From: Lactuca virosa
Taxonomy: Eukaryota > Streptophyta > Magnoliopsida > Asterales > Asteraceae
Length of the DNA: 64,000 nucleotides
Assembly (NCBI GenBank): GCA_928212115.1
Contig: CAKMRJ010005634.1
Span: 124,297,433-124,361,432, forward strand
Direction of reading: 5' to 3'
The position numbers and the translations under genes are program-made. This document shows, one piece after another, positions 21,171 through 32,076 of the stretch. The notes under the pieces were generated by a model. The model had not been told where the DNA came from and did not search any database. It worked only from the letters and a program-made list of their open reading frames with translations. Each line of letters starts with the position of its first letter. Positions within the stretch are counted from its first letter, which is position 1.

Positions 21171-21332
21171 AGTGCCTTGTGGTGTGGAGGCTTCTGAGGG
21201 TGTGGAAGATGATGAACCAAAGAGACCAACTGATCGTTTCTTTCTTGTTGCTTCTTTCCTCATTCTCCTTGCAGTTCGCTCAATTTCTAGATAAAAAACT
21301 AAAGGTGTACCTGAACGAAAAATTCTTGGCAT
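21171..21332 (-). pseudogene. gag N-terminus of Athila element B, severed by solo LTR F
   Basis: Reading minus from the ATG at 21332 gives MPRIFRSGTPLVFYLEIE, a basic RRMRKEATRKKRS stretch and a Ser-rich SSSSTPSEASTPQG tail, then enters LTR F. It lies 20-40 bp downstream of the PBS, as in Athila gag. The rest of gag resumes at 10868. The apparent reading beyond 21171 into F is meaningless. Confidence 0.75.
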
Positions 21333-21353
21333 AAACTATTAGAAGGCGTCGTG

Positions 21354-21371
21354 TCCCCGGCAACGGCGCCA
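21354..21371 (-). promoter_or_regulatory. Primer-binding site of element B (tRNA-Asp type)
   Basis: The minus strand reads TGGCGCCGTTGCCGGGGA, the tRNA-Asp PBS characteristic of Athila, three bases inside the LTR. Confidence 0.9.
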
Positions 21372-21374
21372 ATT

Positions 21375-23086
21375 TGTTAACACGCTGTCGCGTGCGTATT
21401 AAACAAGTAAATTATCACTGCTTGTTACACTAAAAATATAGCATAGGGAAGCAGGGTCGAATCCTCAGGGACACAGCCTAAAATCAATGCCTTTTTGCAT
21501 CAGGCACATCTAGTCAAAATAAAAATTATAAAAGGGGGATTTGAATTAAACTAAAAACTAAAATTGCAATGATATTAAACTAAATGAAAATCAATAATAA
21601 AAACGGTTTCAGTTCTGCTGTGACTTTCCTAATCATGTAACTAACCCAAACCTGATTATTTGCGATGCTTTCTATCTAAGCTGGTACTGAGAAAAACTAA
21701 CAAGCTCTAGTAAAATCTCTTTTACCTAAATTAGTTAATCAAAACAAGATCTTCGGTTAACCCTAACTTTTACTGTCTAATCAAACAAGCTCTTAATTAA
21801 GATCAGAAAAGTTGCATTAAGTTCTATGTAAAATTCCCAACAATACCCAAATGCTTCTCACAAGCTCGGAAGCGTAAAGGTATGATTTTTTAGTTTATAA
21901 TAAAGTCAAATCCCAAACACGGAACCGATTTATTACTTGTTACTTATTACCAGTTGACAAGAATAATTACGTATTCTATAACTGATTAACTGGAATGATA
22001 AAACCCTAGCTAGGTGATCAGACTAACAAGAATCAAAATCAAACATTCATTAAGAACAAAACTGAAGAATCTAGATAGAAACACAAACCAAAAACCATAT
22101 CTAATGATCAATCACATGAAAAGTACTAATCTATGCAGAACTGAAAACTAAAGTTTAGCTAGACATTACAAAAAACGAAATCAAACTAGATAAAAGAAAC
22201 ATTACTGATCAATCTAGATAAACAAAATGTGTGAGATGATTCGCAGTCTTCAGATCTCCAAACGTTGCTGAAAGACCTCAAAAATCGCATTCTGAAGTGG
22301 GTTTCTTCGTCTGGAATCGTCCAACCCTTTCAACTGATTATGAGGGTTGTATTTATACTCAAGTTGGAAGCTTCCGGAACAAGAAACGGATAACATGCGA
22401 TCGCATGTATTGAGGTTGCGATCGCAGGTTTTGAAATAAACGCGTCACGGGCCTCTTTAATGAAGTAGAATACTATTTTGGCACTTTTTGGCCAACCTGC
22501 GATCGCATGTACACAACCTGCGATCGCAGGTTTTCATTTTTTGCTTCCGGATAAATTTTTTGGCACTAAAAAACCTCGAATCCAACCTACGATCGCAAAA
22601 GGGCCCCATGCGATCGCATGAATGCTACATGCGATCGCATGTTGTGCCTAAGACGTCTGAAATGTCGTCTACTTTTCAGATCATTTGAATCGCGTCAATT
22701 GGAGTTACGGTTCTCGAGATATGGTCAAAATACTGACAGAGGTTCAAAGCTGCCAGCAACATCTTTTAACCTTGGATTGCATATTCTATCTTCGTGTAAT
22801 CAATTCCATCGAATGTTTCTTCACCAAATCATCTTCCAATCATTCCTCAACATACTCCATAAGTTCCAAGCTCCATTTTAAGTTCCAAACGCACATCCAA
22901 CTGCTCCCAAAAGCACTGCTCCACTCGAACTATCTGGAATTGACATAAAAACATGAGTGGTACGAGAATTTTAACGAAATACATGAGTTGAACATTGTTT
23001 ATCTAAATGACATGAAAATGTACAAAATATGATGCTAGAATTATAAAGAAAACTACCCTAAAAGATGCATGAAATGACATCTAACA
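21375..23086 (-). repeat. 5' LTR of Athila element B (1712 bp)
   Basis: On the minus strand it starts TGTTAGATGTC and ends GCGTGTTAACA, with TGTTA/TAACA ends. It is adjacent to the PBS. It holds a TATAAATA box (22350-22357) and seven GCGATCGC-type palindromes upstream of it. Confidence 0.88.
22350..22640 (-). promoter_or_regulatory. Element B promoter: TATA box with seven GCGATCGC palindromes upstream
   Basis: TATAAATA lies at 22350-22357 on the minus strand. Upstream (higher coordinates) are ATGCGATCGCAT at 22395-22406, TGCGATCGCA at 22417-22426, 22498-22507 and 22519-22528, a one-base variant at 22588-22597, and ATGCGATCGCAT at 22608-22619 and 22629-22640. The dyad copies suggest a protein-binding array; no function is known to me. 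Confidence 0.65.
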
Positions 23087-24450
23087 ACATAGCAAGAGTT
23101 GCTACAACATTCATGAGTGCTCATAAGTTCTGAGTATTGGATTAAACCCACACTCATTTGAATCACTTCGTTGATTTTATCATGAGTGATCATGAGACGA
23201 TAATATCTTATATTCTTCAAACCTAGAGATATGAGTTGGTGACTATGAGTTGGTTATACATTGATTGTACGAAAACGCATTGGTAACTCGATGTTATAAA
23301 ACGTGCCTTTTAGTATGATTCAACAAGTAGTAGAATAAGCATATGAGTCGAAGTTTATCCATTCCTATTACCCTTGTAGGGATAAAAGCGATATCTGTGG
23401 GCCCCTCGATGATTTAGTGATGACACCCCTTAGTGCTTGGCCAAGCCTAGACTGATTTGATTTGTTCAATTAGTCGGTCGTCATAAATCGGAAATCGGGA
23501 AACAACAAATGGACAGAGAGAATGATAATAATCCATGTCTCAGTCCATATGATATCTAGAATGGAGGAATATATGATCCCTTATCTAATGGACAAGTCAT
23601 TGACTAGGTCAGAGTTCGACAGCGACTTTAAGACCTACGATTGCTAGTCGGGTTTTGGAGTCATACGCAATAATAGTTTTAAACTTATCCAAGTGGGAGA
23701 CTGTTGGATTAGTGTCTAAGTCCATAACTATAATTGGTATGTACTTGACTCGATTTGGCATGGTCCATTTGGGTTGCATGGCATCAGAACAATTGTATAG
23801 ACAAAATGAGAAAAAGGATACTTATGATTTATATTAATATATTTTAAGTTCTAATATATTAATATGAAATCACATTATTTAATTAGTATTGATCAAGAAT
23901 TAATTTAGAATTAATTTAGTGATCAAAAGGAACTAATTAAGTATGGACTCTTATATATATAGGATGGGCCAAGTTCATTTAGGTTGGGCTAAGCTTTCAT
24001 GGATAGTCCATGGAGTGTTTAACCCATGGATCCTATGGAAATGAAAGGTCATGGGTATTAGGGTTTACATGAATGTAACCCTAATCCTCCACACTATATA
24101 AGGAGGTCCCTAGTTCATGAAATGGCACTAGTTTGTGTACACAAGAGGGCAAAACCGATTTTAGTGCAAGTATCCTTATTCTCAAGTTATTCCAAGGGTT
24201 CTTGGTGGTGTGTGAACCATTTGAGGTGCAAAACTTGGAGCACTAGGCTCTTAAAGGTTAAAGACTTCAAGCTCCATCAAAAGGCATGTCATTCTACTAG
24301 ATTCTTGTATTGTATATACTTCTTGTTATGCTAATTAGGATGAAACCTTGAAATATTGAATATTTGCATGTATAATAGAGAAAACATAGATCCAAGGTTT
24401 ATAGGGTTGCATGTACACCATAGGAGTGTTAGAATGCTCAAAACCCATCA
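23087..24450 (+). mobile_element. Element D: 3' end of a copia element of the C/I family
   Basis: The internal 3' region (23087-23690), purine tract AAGTGGGAGAC (23691-23701) and LTR (23702-24450) remain. The rest lies left of the Athila insertion and outside the window. The LTR's outer end abuts coding sequence of element E's third ORF, so D inserted into E. The interior closely parallels 18945-19549 of C. Confidence 0.85.
23702..24450 (+). repeat. 3' LTR of element D (749 bp)
   Basis: It starts TGTTGGATTAGTGTC and ends AAACCCATCA. It is related to, but clearly diverged from, the C LTRs. A TATATAAGGAGG box lies near 24095-24106. Confidence 0.87.
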
Positions 24451-26297
24451 AATCTTTCCAACAACCTTTGTTTATTCAGTTGATTTTACTGTTTCTCCTT
24501 TACCAACATCTTTCTTTTCTCCCCCTTGCACCCCTGTAACAACAGGCGGGGCATTTGTTGGTAAGAGATTGATTAACTGAGATAATGGAGCCAACACCTT
24601 TTGAACTTGAGCCTCGAACAAACAAAACTTCTAAGCTAAAAATCCCGGAGTTATAATAGAGGATAGGGCAGATTTCGAAATAAGCTCCTTTATTTCGACA
24701 ATCATGGCATTAAGTTTAACAAAGCTATTCATATCAGCAGTTACTTTCTCATCAAACTTGGGAACAAAAGATTGATGTGTTTGAACAAATATAGTAACAA
24801 CATCAGCAATAATGTCAAGTTTCTCAAGAATCGAAGAATATTTTTGATCCAACTCACGGAGGTCTGTAGAGACACTCACTTTCATCTCTTCAAGCTTTTG
24901 ATTCACATTTTGACGAACAGTTTTGACATCTTGCACAAAACGAACATGACGTTCCTTATGTTTCAAATCCTTGAGCTCATCATTAAAAGTCGAAGACGAA
25001 GACTTCACTCGTAACTCATTTTTTTATCCAAGACATCAAGCTTGTCTTGAATTCGAGACTCAGATTCTTGAATTAGCGCATTCAACTTATTCAAAAGACG
25101 AAGCTCTTGTGCTTTTATCATAATGTCAACTTCAATACCGGATACAAAATTCCTACCCCGTGCATCTGCTTGTGATTGCAACAATGTGTTGAGTTTTCTG
25201 TTGAGAATTTTAAACTGCTTCCCCAACATAAGCATATGGTCTGGTATGTTGTCTTCTTCCGGATCAAACTCTAAGTCAACAAATGATCCCCCAAACCCTC
25301 CATCATCAGTATCATCATCATTGGTTGGTGTAGGTGGCATAGTGGATTGAGAAGAAAATAGAGAAGTGATGGGATGATTCATAACAAGATCAAAGGTTGG
25401 TGAATGGTTGTTGTAGAAACAATGGTGATAAACGGTGGTAACGAAGTATTGGTAGGAATGACTGAGGTTTCGAAAATACCTTGAGTAGAAACGGGGTTTC
25501 CATTGTGTGAGACTCCTTCACCCATATTGACATTTACATCCATATCAGATACATGTGTAATAATGTCTGAGGTTCGAACCTCCTCATAAGATGACTTGCT
25601 TAACGAATCCTCGGGTTGTGTGACTAAAATGTGCTCAGGAGTTGATACTTTTATTGAATCACCACGAATAGTAGTTGTGTCCAGTACAGAAGTTTCCATA
25701 GAGCTACTTGAAATACCTATCTCCTGAATATTCGATTTGATAGGAGATTTCTTCTTCGATGAAACTTCACCCAAAGGTGTTTCAGGAACTTCATCTTCTT
25801 CCATAGAATCATCTCGAATAATCAACTTCTACTTCTTTCTCTTCTTCGAAATGTGCTTAGCAACATCCTCAGCCCTTCGCTTCTTGGAGGATGGAGAAAC
25901 AGGAACAGGAACATCATGAAGAACAAGACCTTTCCTTGTGACATGTGGCTTTCGAACCATAGAAGGAGAAAAGGTAGACGATCTTTTAGGAGATGTTCAT
26001 GATCTATGTGCTTTCTTTTTAAGACATTTAAATACCCCAGTCTTCAATGGAACAAGTTCCTTTGAAAGTGTATCAGCTTTAGGCTCAACATGTTTCTCTG
26101 ACTTTTTCGAAACTTGGTACTTCAAACAAACTGAACATCGCAATCGATCAAACAGAATTTTTCAAGGCAACGATGAGCATCTTGAGTTCTTCAGGGTACA
26201 CAGTAACATTACCATCCACTTGATAATTGTTACTCTGGATCGTCATGATGGGTTGAGAAGATGCATCATCAGTAGTGTTTGATTGAAGAGCAGCCAT
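24451..26297 (-). pseudogene. Third ORF (position of the env-like ORF) of element E, decayed
   Basis: The minus strand opens at 26297 with MAALQSNTTDDASSQPIM and runs about 50 codons to a stop near 26148. Further in-phase fragments follow: a Lys/Arg-rich KKRRAEDVAKHISKKRKK segment near 25830-25890, a Ser/Thr-rich stretch (25379-25825), an acidic-to-helical segment (25005-25382) and a coiled-coil-like segment (24631-25008). The last residues reach the junction with D at 24450. There is no obvious signal peptide or membrane helix, so calling it an envelope would be positional only. Its function is unknown. Confidence 0.6.
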
Positions 26298-26403
26298 GAT
26301 TAGGGTTTATGTGAGATCTTTGAAGAACAAAGAGATAAGAGAAGCAGTAATCATCTTTGAGTAATTTGGGAATGTGTAAAGTTGGAAAGAATACCCAATT
26401 GCC

Positions 26404-26412
26404 CCTTTTATA
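26404..26412 (-). promoter_or_regulatory. TATA box ahead of the element E third ORF
   Basis: The minus strand reads TATAAAAGGGGC, about 107 bp upstream of the ATG at 26297, a normal distance for a plant promoter and leader. It suggests a separate transcript for the third ORF. Confidence 0.5.
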
Positions 26413-27909
26413 TGTAACCCTAATTTTAATTTCAAACGGTTACCATCAATAAGCATAACATGTGTCCCTTGAAAATTGTACCACTAGTTGTCATACAAGC
26501 CATGTCAGATAAAGTGGGGGGAACAGTTTCCGAGAAACATGCACAGTTACCAAACCGTCACTTCAAATGTCTTTTCGACTGTATGTATGGATAAGAACAA
26601 AACCTTCGAAATGGAGGTTGGGCTCATTCGTTTTTGGGTTTAAAATGAAGTCATATGCCAGACTTTCAAAATCATCAGCCTGAGTTGGTAATACTGAGAA
26701 CCTCAAGGATTTCGTGAGTGCAGTGTGGCAAAGTAAAAGATAAGTATAAAAAAAATGTTTGGATTCTGTGATGTCAAAAATAAAATTTCGACATAAAAGA
26801 AGATACATCCCGGGCAAAGATGGCTTCGCCAATCATCAAGAGAGATGATCAACAGCTTGTGTGGTTTCCCGTGAATTACAATCGAATACTTATTGAGAAG
26901 TATCAAAGGGCTTCTTTTAGTTTGGCTTAAAGGGTGGTTGAAAATTTCGTTACAAAGCATACTCAACATAAGTATGACAATTTGTAAACGAAACTACCTG
27001 TTTGACCAGTGTAGTCAGTGACAAGTAAGCTTTCGAAAAGTTTATTAAGTAACGAAGTGTAAGAAAAGATACTCAAAAGGAAATCATAAGCTTGAAACCA
27101 AAATGAGACCTCAATCTTGTTGGGAAACAAATGTCGTGGGTTTCGAACATTTGATCAAGATTACTATTCAAGAAAAGATTATGATTTTGAGTATCGAATA
27201 GAGGTACTGAAACAAATGTTTCGTCATATCTGGAACAAAGTTCCCCGTCAATTCTTTAGAATGGTTGGATATTTTTAGGGTTTCACTTCCATCACGGTCT
27301 CATGATGTTAGATCATAAACACAAAATTTTGATATGTCTAGATCCCGATTGGTTTTTATCAAAAATCTCTTGGACATTTGTCATTGTGTGTGAACGTGTA
27401 AAAAATTTAGGTTTAAAAAGATGGATGTTTCGAAACAAGTGTACATGTGCTATGTTTGGACCAAGCAGTAAATTCTTAACTCATTTGAGAAGAGTAAGGT
27501 AGCTCAAGGACTAATGTGAAGATAGCCTAATTGGGAAGAAATTTTCGTAATGAAAACTTCATTAAGGCTTTAAAAACACACATTGAGTCAAAGGAGGCTT
27601 AGGTCAACATGTTGCAGCATGCTTCTAGGGACAACCTAACTAGCACAAAACAAAACAAAATCTTTTTGTTCTTTTTGATTTTTTCGAAAATTGAAAGACA
27701 AACCAAAACAAAATCTTTTTGTTCTTTTTGGTTTTTCGAAACAAACAACAAACAAACAAAAACTTTTATGTACAAAACTCAGAAAAATTTGTGATTAAGT
27801 GATGTGTACAAAATGTTGAAATCGAAGTGTGTCGAAGCGCTGAACGTGAACAGGAACCTCTGAACGACAAGCTATTTTCTTTATGTGATGATTCAGCACC
27901 TCTGAATCA
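26413..27909 (-). other. Spacer between pol and third ORF of element E
   Basis: This region holds AT-rich sequence and short frames with no recognisable protein. A direct repeat of an AAACAAAATCTTTTTGTTCT segment is at about 27650-27735. I see no gene. Confidence 0.6.
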
Positions 27910-28510
27910 TTACTCATGCACCTTTTTTTGTTGTTCTTTCAAAATCAACCCAGGAACTGAATTGCCTTCGATCATTCCTAGACCTCCCAAACTTCTTACA
28001 AATGATTTTTTGTCTAATGGCTTTGTGAAAATATCAACAAGTTGATCTGTGGTTTTCACAAAGTGAACTTCGATATTGCCCTCCTCAACATGATCTTTTA
28101 TAAAGTGATAACGAAGAGCAATATGCTTGGTTTTCGAATGTTGCACAGGATTTTGTGACAAATGCGTATAGCACTTTGTGAATCACAATATAACGGAATT
28201 TTCTTCATGTTGATTGCATAATCACGCAATTGGCTCTGAATCCATATGATTTTTTAAGTGCAAAGTGCAGCAGCAACATACTCTGCTTCTGCTGTGGAAA
28301 TCGAAACACATGTTTGCTTGTTCGATTGCCAGCTTACTAACTTCCCATCTGGTAATTGACATCTGCCACTTGTGCTTCTTCTATCGAGATTGCAACCTCC
28401 TAAATCAGCATCTGAAAATGCTTGTATGAAGAATCCAGATTTTGAAGGATACCATAATCCTAACGAAATTGAGCCTTTGAGATATCTAAAAATATTCTTC
28501 ACCGCTGTTA
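27910..28510 (-). pseudogene. RNase H of element E
   Basis: Two minus-strand frames encode the copia RNase H. The first has YLKGSISLGLWYPS, AFSDADLGGC (first catalytic Asp), DRRSTSGRCQ and STAEAEYVAA (catalytic Glu). The second has NPVQHSKTKHIALRYHFIKD and TTDQLVDIFTKPL, the normal C-terminus. They are separated by a stop/frame break near 28160-28254. The acidic residues I can see are kept. It would remove RNA from hybrids during cDNA synthesis. Confidence 0.82.
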
Positions 28511-28529
28511 AATGTGGTTCTCTTGGATT

Positions 28530-29440
28530 CGATTAATATCTGGCACAATTACAAACAATAAACATAATGTCATGACGACTTGCTGTAAGATAAAGTAACG
28601 ATCCTATCATGCTTCTGTATAAAGTAAGATCAAGAACAGGATTGTCAAAAGAAGGTGTTAGCTTTGTTCCAACCGCCATTGGTACTCTTAATTTCGTGCT
28701 ATTCGTCAAACCAAATTTTTCAAGCAGATTTTTTGTATATTTTTCTTGATTGATAAAGATTCCTTCTCTGCTTTGACAAATATTCAATCCTAGAAAATTA
28801 TTGATTTTTCCCATCATGCTCATATCGAATTGACTTTTCATCAGATTTTCGAAGTCTCTAGACAAAGCATGGTCGGTTGAGCTAAAAATAATATCATCAA
28901 CATAAATTTGAACAAGCATAAGATGATCCCCAACTTTCTTTCGAAATAGTGTGGGATCAACTGATCCTTGTTTAAATTTTCATTGTTTTAAAAATGAGGT
29001 AAGAGTTGCATACCATGCTCTTGGCGCTTGTTTTAACGCATATACAGCTTTATCTAAAATATAACAATGATTAGGAAAATTTTCATTTATGAAACCTGGA
29101 GGTTTTTCAACGTATACTGTTCTTCAAGTTCGCCATTGAGAGAAGCACATTTGACATCCATCTGATAGATATCAAAATCCTTGTGTGCTGCATAGGCCAA
29201 TAATATTCGAACAACCTCGAGGCTTGCGATAGGGGCAAAGGTTTCCTCATAATCGATACCTTCTTGTTGCGAATAGCCTTTAACTACAAGCCTAGCCTTA
29301 TTTCAAACAATTTTACCTTCTTTTTCTGTTTTATTTTTCAAAATCCATTTTAACCCAACAATCGAAACTTCTTTAGGCTTAGGAATTAATCTCTAAACCT
29401 TGTTTCTTTCAAATTCAGACATTTCAGATTGCCTTAACTG
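28530..29440 (-). pseudogene. Reverse transcriptase of element E
   Basis: The minus strand contains the active-site IYVDDIIFSST near 28885-28915, then NNFLGLNICQSREGIFINQEKY and SMIGSLLYLTASR, the C-terminal copia RT motifs. Upstream, in other frames, are ASLNGELEEQYTLKN-like residues near 29100-29150 and ARLVVKGYSQQEGIDYEETF-like residues near 29230-29300, showing at least two frameshifts. The YVDD motif is intact. The product would copy element RNA, but the frame is broken. Confidence 0.82.
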
Positions 29441-30500
29441 ATTTTCGTTCGATTTTCGAAATAAAGACATTAAACATGCAAAACTCCTGATGAGCATTAA
29501 GTACCTCATTCTTTGTACGAAGTTGAGCTCTAGTTATCACACCATCTTGAGGATTTCCAGTCACTTGTTCTTTTGGATGATTTTTTGTCCACTTCTCCAA
29601 TGGTGGATAAGCTGGATCCAAATCCAATGGTGCATCTTCAAACATTTCTTCATTCTCTGAACCTGCAACAAAATTATTATCTTTAAAATCATGAAAAATT
29701 TTATTTTGATTATTATTCGACACATTTAGCTCCCCCTCGACAACTTCATTTTCGGTTTGCTCCCCCTCAACATCATCATTCATTCTCCTTTTCTCCCCCT
29801 CGAAAGAATTCTCCCCCTCAACATGAGAATTCGAATGTAAGTGCTCGCCATTCACTTGATCATTTAGCATACTTTCGCTAATACCAGGAGAAGGTGATGT
29901 CAAGTGTTCATCAACAACATCTTGAGTAAATGTCGAACAATCAGAATGCTTTGATGATTCTAGAAGTTGATTATCTTGAGCATTGATTTCAGCATCCACA
30001 GCCGTATCTGGCACACCAAAAATTAAATCATAATTAAAATCAGATGAATTAATACTTTCAGATTCATCTTTTGATTCATTAAGTATTGGTTTTTGTTCGA
30101 AACACTTCTCAACTTGTTTGATATAATAATCATCAAACGTAAGATTGAATGTTTCTTCAATTTTCCTTGTTCGTCTATTCAACACTCGATATGCAACCGA
30201 ATTTTGAGAATAACCCAAGAAAATTCTGTCATCAGCTTTAGACTGGAATTTCGAAAGATTATCCATTAAATTCATGATAAAACACCTGCAACCAAAAACA
30301 TGAATGAATTTGACATTAGGTTTTCGGTTATTGATAATTTCATAAGGAGTAATCTTAAATCTACGATGAATGAATGATCTATTTTGTGTAAAACATGCAA
30401 TAGACACTGCTTCAGCCCAAAGATATTGAGGAAGATTCGCATATGTGAGCATTGTTCTTGCAGCTTCACAAAGAGAACAATTTCGCCTTTCAACAACGCC
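29424..30500 (-). pseudogene. Integrase C-terminal part and INT-RT linker of element E
   Basis: An open frame of 342 codons. The start covers the end of the integrase core (MLTYANLPQYLWAEAVSIA, TPYEIINNRKPNVKFIHVFG) and the C-terminal GYSQNSVAYRVLNRRTRKIEETF segment. A 150-residue acidic, low-complexity linker follows. Within it the peptide VEGE/FEGE recurs four times, encoded by CGAGGGGGAG-type purine runs at 29730-29821. The frame ends near the RT start at KIERKSVKAI, where a shift occurs. Confidence 0.8.
29730..29821 (-). repeat. Four AGGGGGAG purine tracts in the element E linker
   Basis: On the minus strand, TYGAGGGGGAG occurs at 29730-29740, 29760-29770, 29793-29803 and 29811-29821. 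Each is polypurine-tract-like but lies within coding sequence, where it encodes EGE. Confidence 0.85.
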
Positions 30501-31192
30501 ATTCTGCTGAGGTGTATAAGGTGAAGAAAAATTATGCGAAATGCCTTTGTCTATTAAAAATGAATCAAGAACATTGTTCTTAAATTCGAAACGATTGTCA
30601 CTTTTGATTTCGAACTTTCTTCTTCAAACTTGTTTCCATCTTTTTGATAAAATCAATCATTATTTGAGCTACTTCTGATTTTAACCTGACAAAATAAACC
30701 CAAGTAAATCGAGAAAAATCATCAACAATATCTAAAATGTACCGTTTCTTGTTAAGAGTTTCAACAGTTGATGGTCCACAAAGATCAATATGAAGAAGTT
30801 CCAATGGTTCAATGATTTTCGAATCAATGATAATGGGATGTCCTTGTCAACGTTGTTTACCTTGTTCGCAAGCTGCATATAAAGTATCATTGTCAAATTT
30901 TAAAACAGGTATACCGCGAACAAAGATCATTCATAACTAATTTATTAAGATTTCGAAAATTCAAATGCGAAAGACGTCGATGCCAAAGCCAGCTAACATC
31001 TGATGAAGCTTTCGAAAGTAAGCACACTGATGGAATACCAACAATTGGCTTTATGTCTAGTGTGAACATGTCTCCATTTCTTTTGGATTTAAGAAAAACT
31101 TCTTTTGTATCAGCATTCGAAATAATGTTTCCTTCCTCATTAAACACCACTTGATTTCCAGTGCCCACAACAAGTTGCAAAACACTAATCAA
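30501..31192 (-). pseudogene. Integrase N-terminal and catalytic core of element E
   Basis: Fragments on the minus strand include the pre-integrase HHCC part (SWLWHRRLSHLNFRNLNKL near 30940-30995) and the core start MELLHIDLCGPSTVETLNK with the first catalytic Asp (30780-30804). DDFSRFTWVYFVRLKSE follows, then the second-Asp region near 30590-30600 and a third-Glu region near 30480-30510 (NGVVERRN-type). Stops occur near 30890 and 30598, so the protein is broken into three frames. Confidence 0.8.
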
Positions 31193-31600
31193 ATTATGTT
31201 GAAGACCTTCAACATAGGCAACCTGGTTGACAATAAACTTTCCATTTGTGACTTTACCATATCCCTTGACTTGACACTTTTGATTGTTACTAAACTACAC
31301 AACACCAACATTTTCCAGACTTCGATAATCACGAAGATTCTCTTTCCTTCCAGTCATGTGACGAGAGCAACCACTATCGATATACTATTTTTCATCATAT
31401 TGCTCGTCACATAAAACCTGCAATCAGTGGAAAAATTTAGGTACCCAAGGCTGTTTGGGTCCTTTGTGATTAGTCTGAAATACATTGTGAAATGAAGATC
31501 CTATAAGCAAATTACGAACTTTAGATATAACACTATCAATTAAGTCCACTTCATTTGGTAAAGGCTCATAAATATAAGTTTTCGAAACTTTAGGCTTTTA
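31193..31600 (-). pseudogene. Protease of element E
   Basis: Minus-strand translation near 31351-31382 gives DSGCSRHMTG, the copia aspartic protease active-site motif, with its catalytic Asp and flanking Ser-Gly intact. LRDYRSLENVG follows. Upstream and downstream frames are interrupted by stops. Confidence 0.72.
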
Positions 31601-32076
31601 ACTGACGTTTACCTTTGCCTTCTCAGTTTGTGGCTTTGTTGTCTTTTCTTTCGAAACAGGACGCCATGCCTTAACTGAAAATGTCGAGTCTTTTGATGAG
31701 GAACTAACATTCGATATTTTGTTCAAATACTTTTCATAAGCATTTTTGATTTGTTGTTGAGAGTATTTTCCTGTTTGATAAGACTTGCCTTTGCCTTCAA
31801 GCCAATGATCAATATTTTGCACATTTGATCCGCCCTTGGTATATGAGACGTTAAAAGCTTGTTTTGCTGGGGAATTCGGAAAATTTGGTTTTTATGGTGT
31901 AAAATTGGCTTTTTGTGTTGAATGAACTTGATCAAACCTTTGTGTGCCAACCTTTGACTCAAAACGTTGTTGAGACCTCTTCAATGAAAATGATTTGGTT
32001 TTTGGTGAAAATGATTTTGAAGAACCATTATTCAAAAATCTTGTTTGATATTTATCAAAATGAGACTTCTAGTATT
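31601..32076 (-). other. Spacer between coiled-coil ORF and protease of element E
   Basis: Basic, Ser/Lys-rich fragments (for example AWRPVSKEKTTKPQTEKAKVNV at 31600-31670) look like the gag C-terminus. They are interrupted by stops, and no domain is recognised. Confidence 0.5.

Larger units (their letters stand above)
7373..23086 (-). mobile_element. Element B: Athila-type Ty3/gypsy element lacking RT, RNase H and integrase
   Basis: On the minus strand the 5' LTR (21375-23086), a tRNA-Asp PBS, gag, a zinc knuckle, an Athila-type protease, a linker ORF and a purine-rich 3' region follow in order. No reverse transcriptase, RNase H or integrase is present between 8250 and the junction with element A. 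B is split by solo LTR F (10879-21175 with duplication) and by A at 7372. Its own LTR outer end at 23086 abuts copia D, so B inserted into D. Confidence 0.85.

Noticed and set aside
21042..21332. A 96-codon minus frame crossing 21170
   Set aside because: It is real only to 21171 (Athila gag N-terminus); the rest reads through the inserted LTR F.
22395..22640. Possible CRISPR-like array of short palindromic repeats
   Set aside because: Repeats are 10-12 bp, irregularly spaced, inside an Athila LTR in plant DNA; there is no spacer uniformity and no cas gene.
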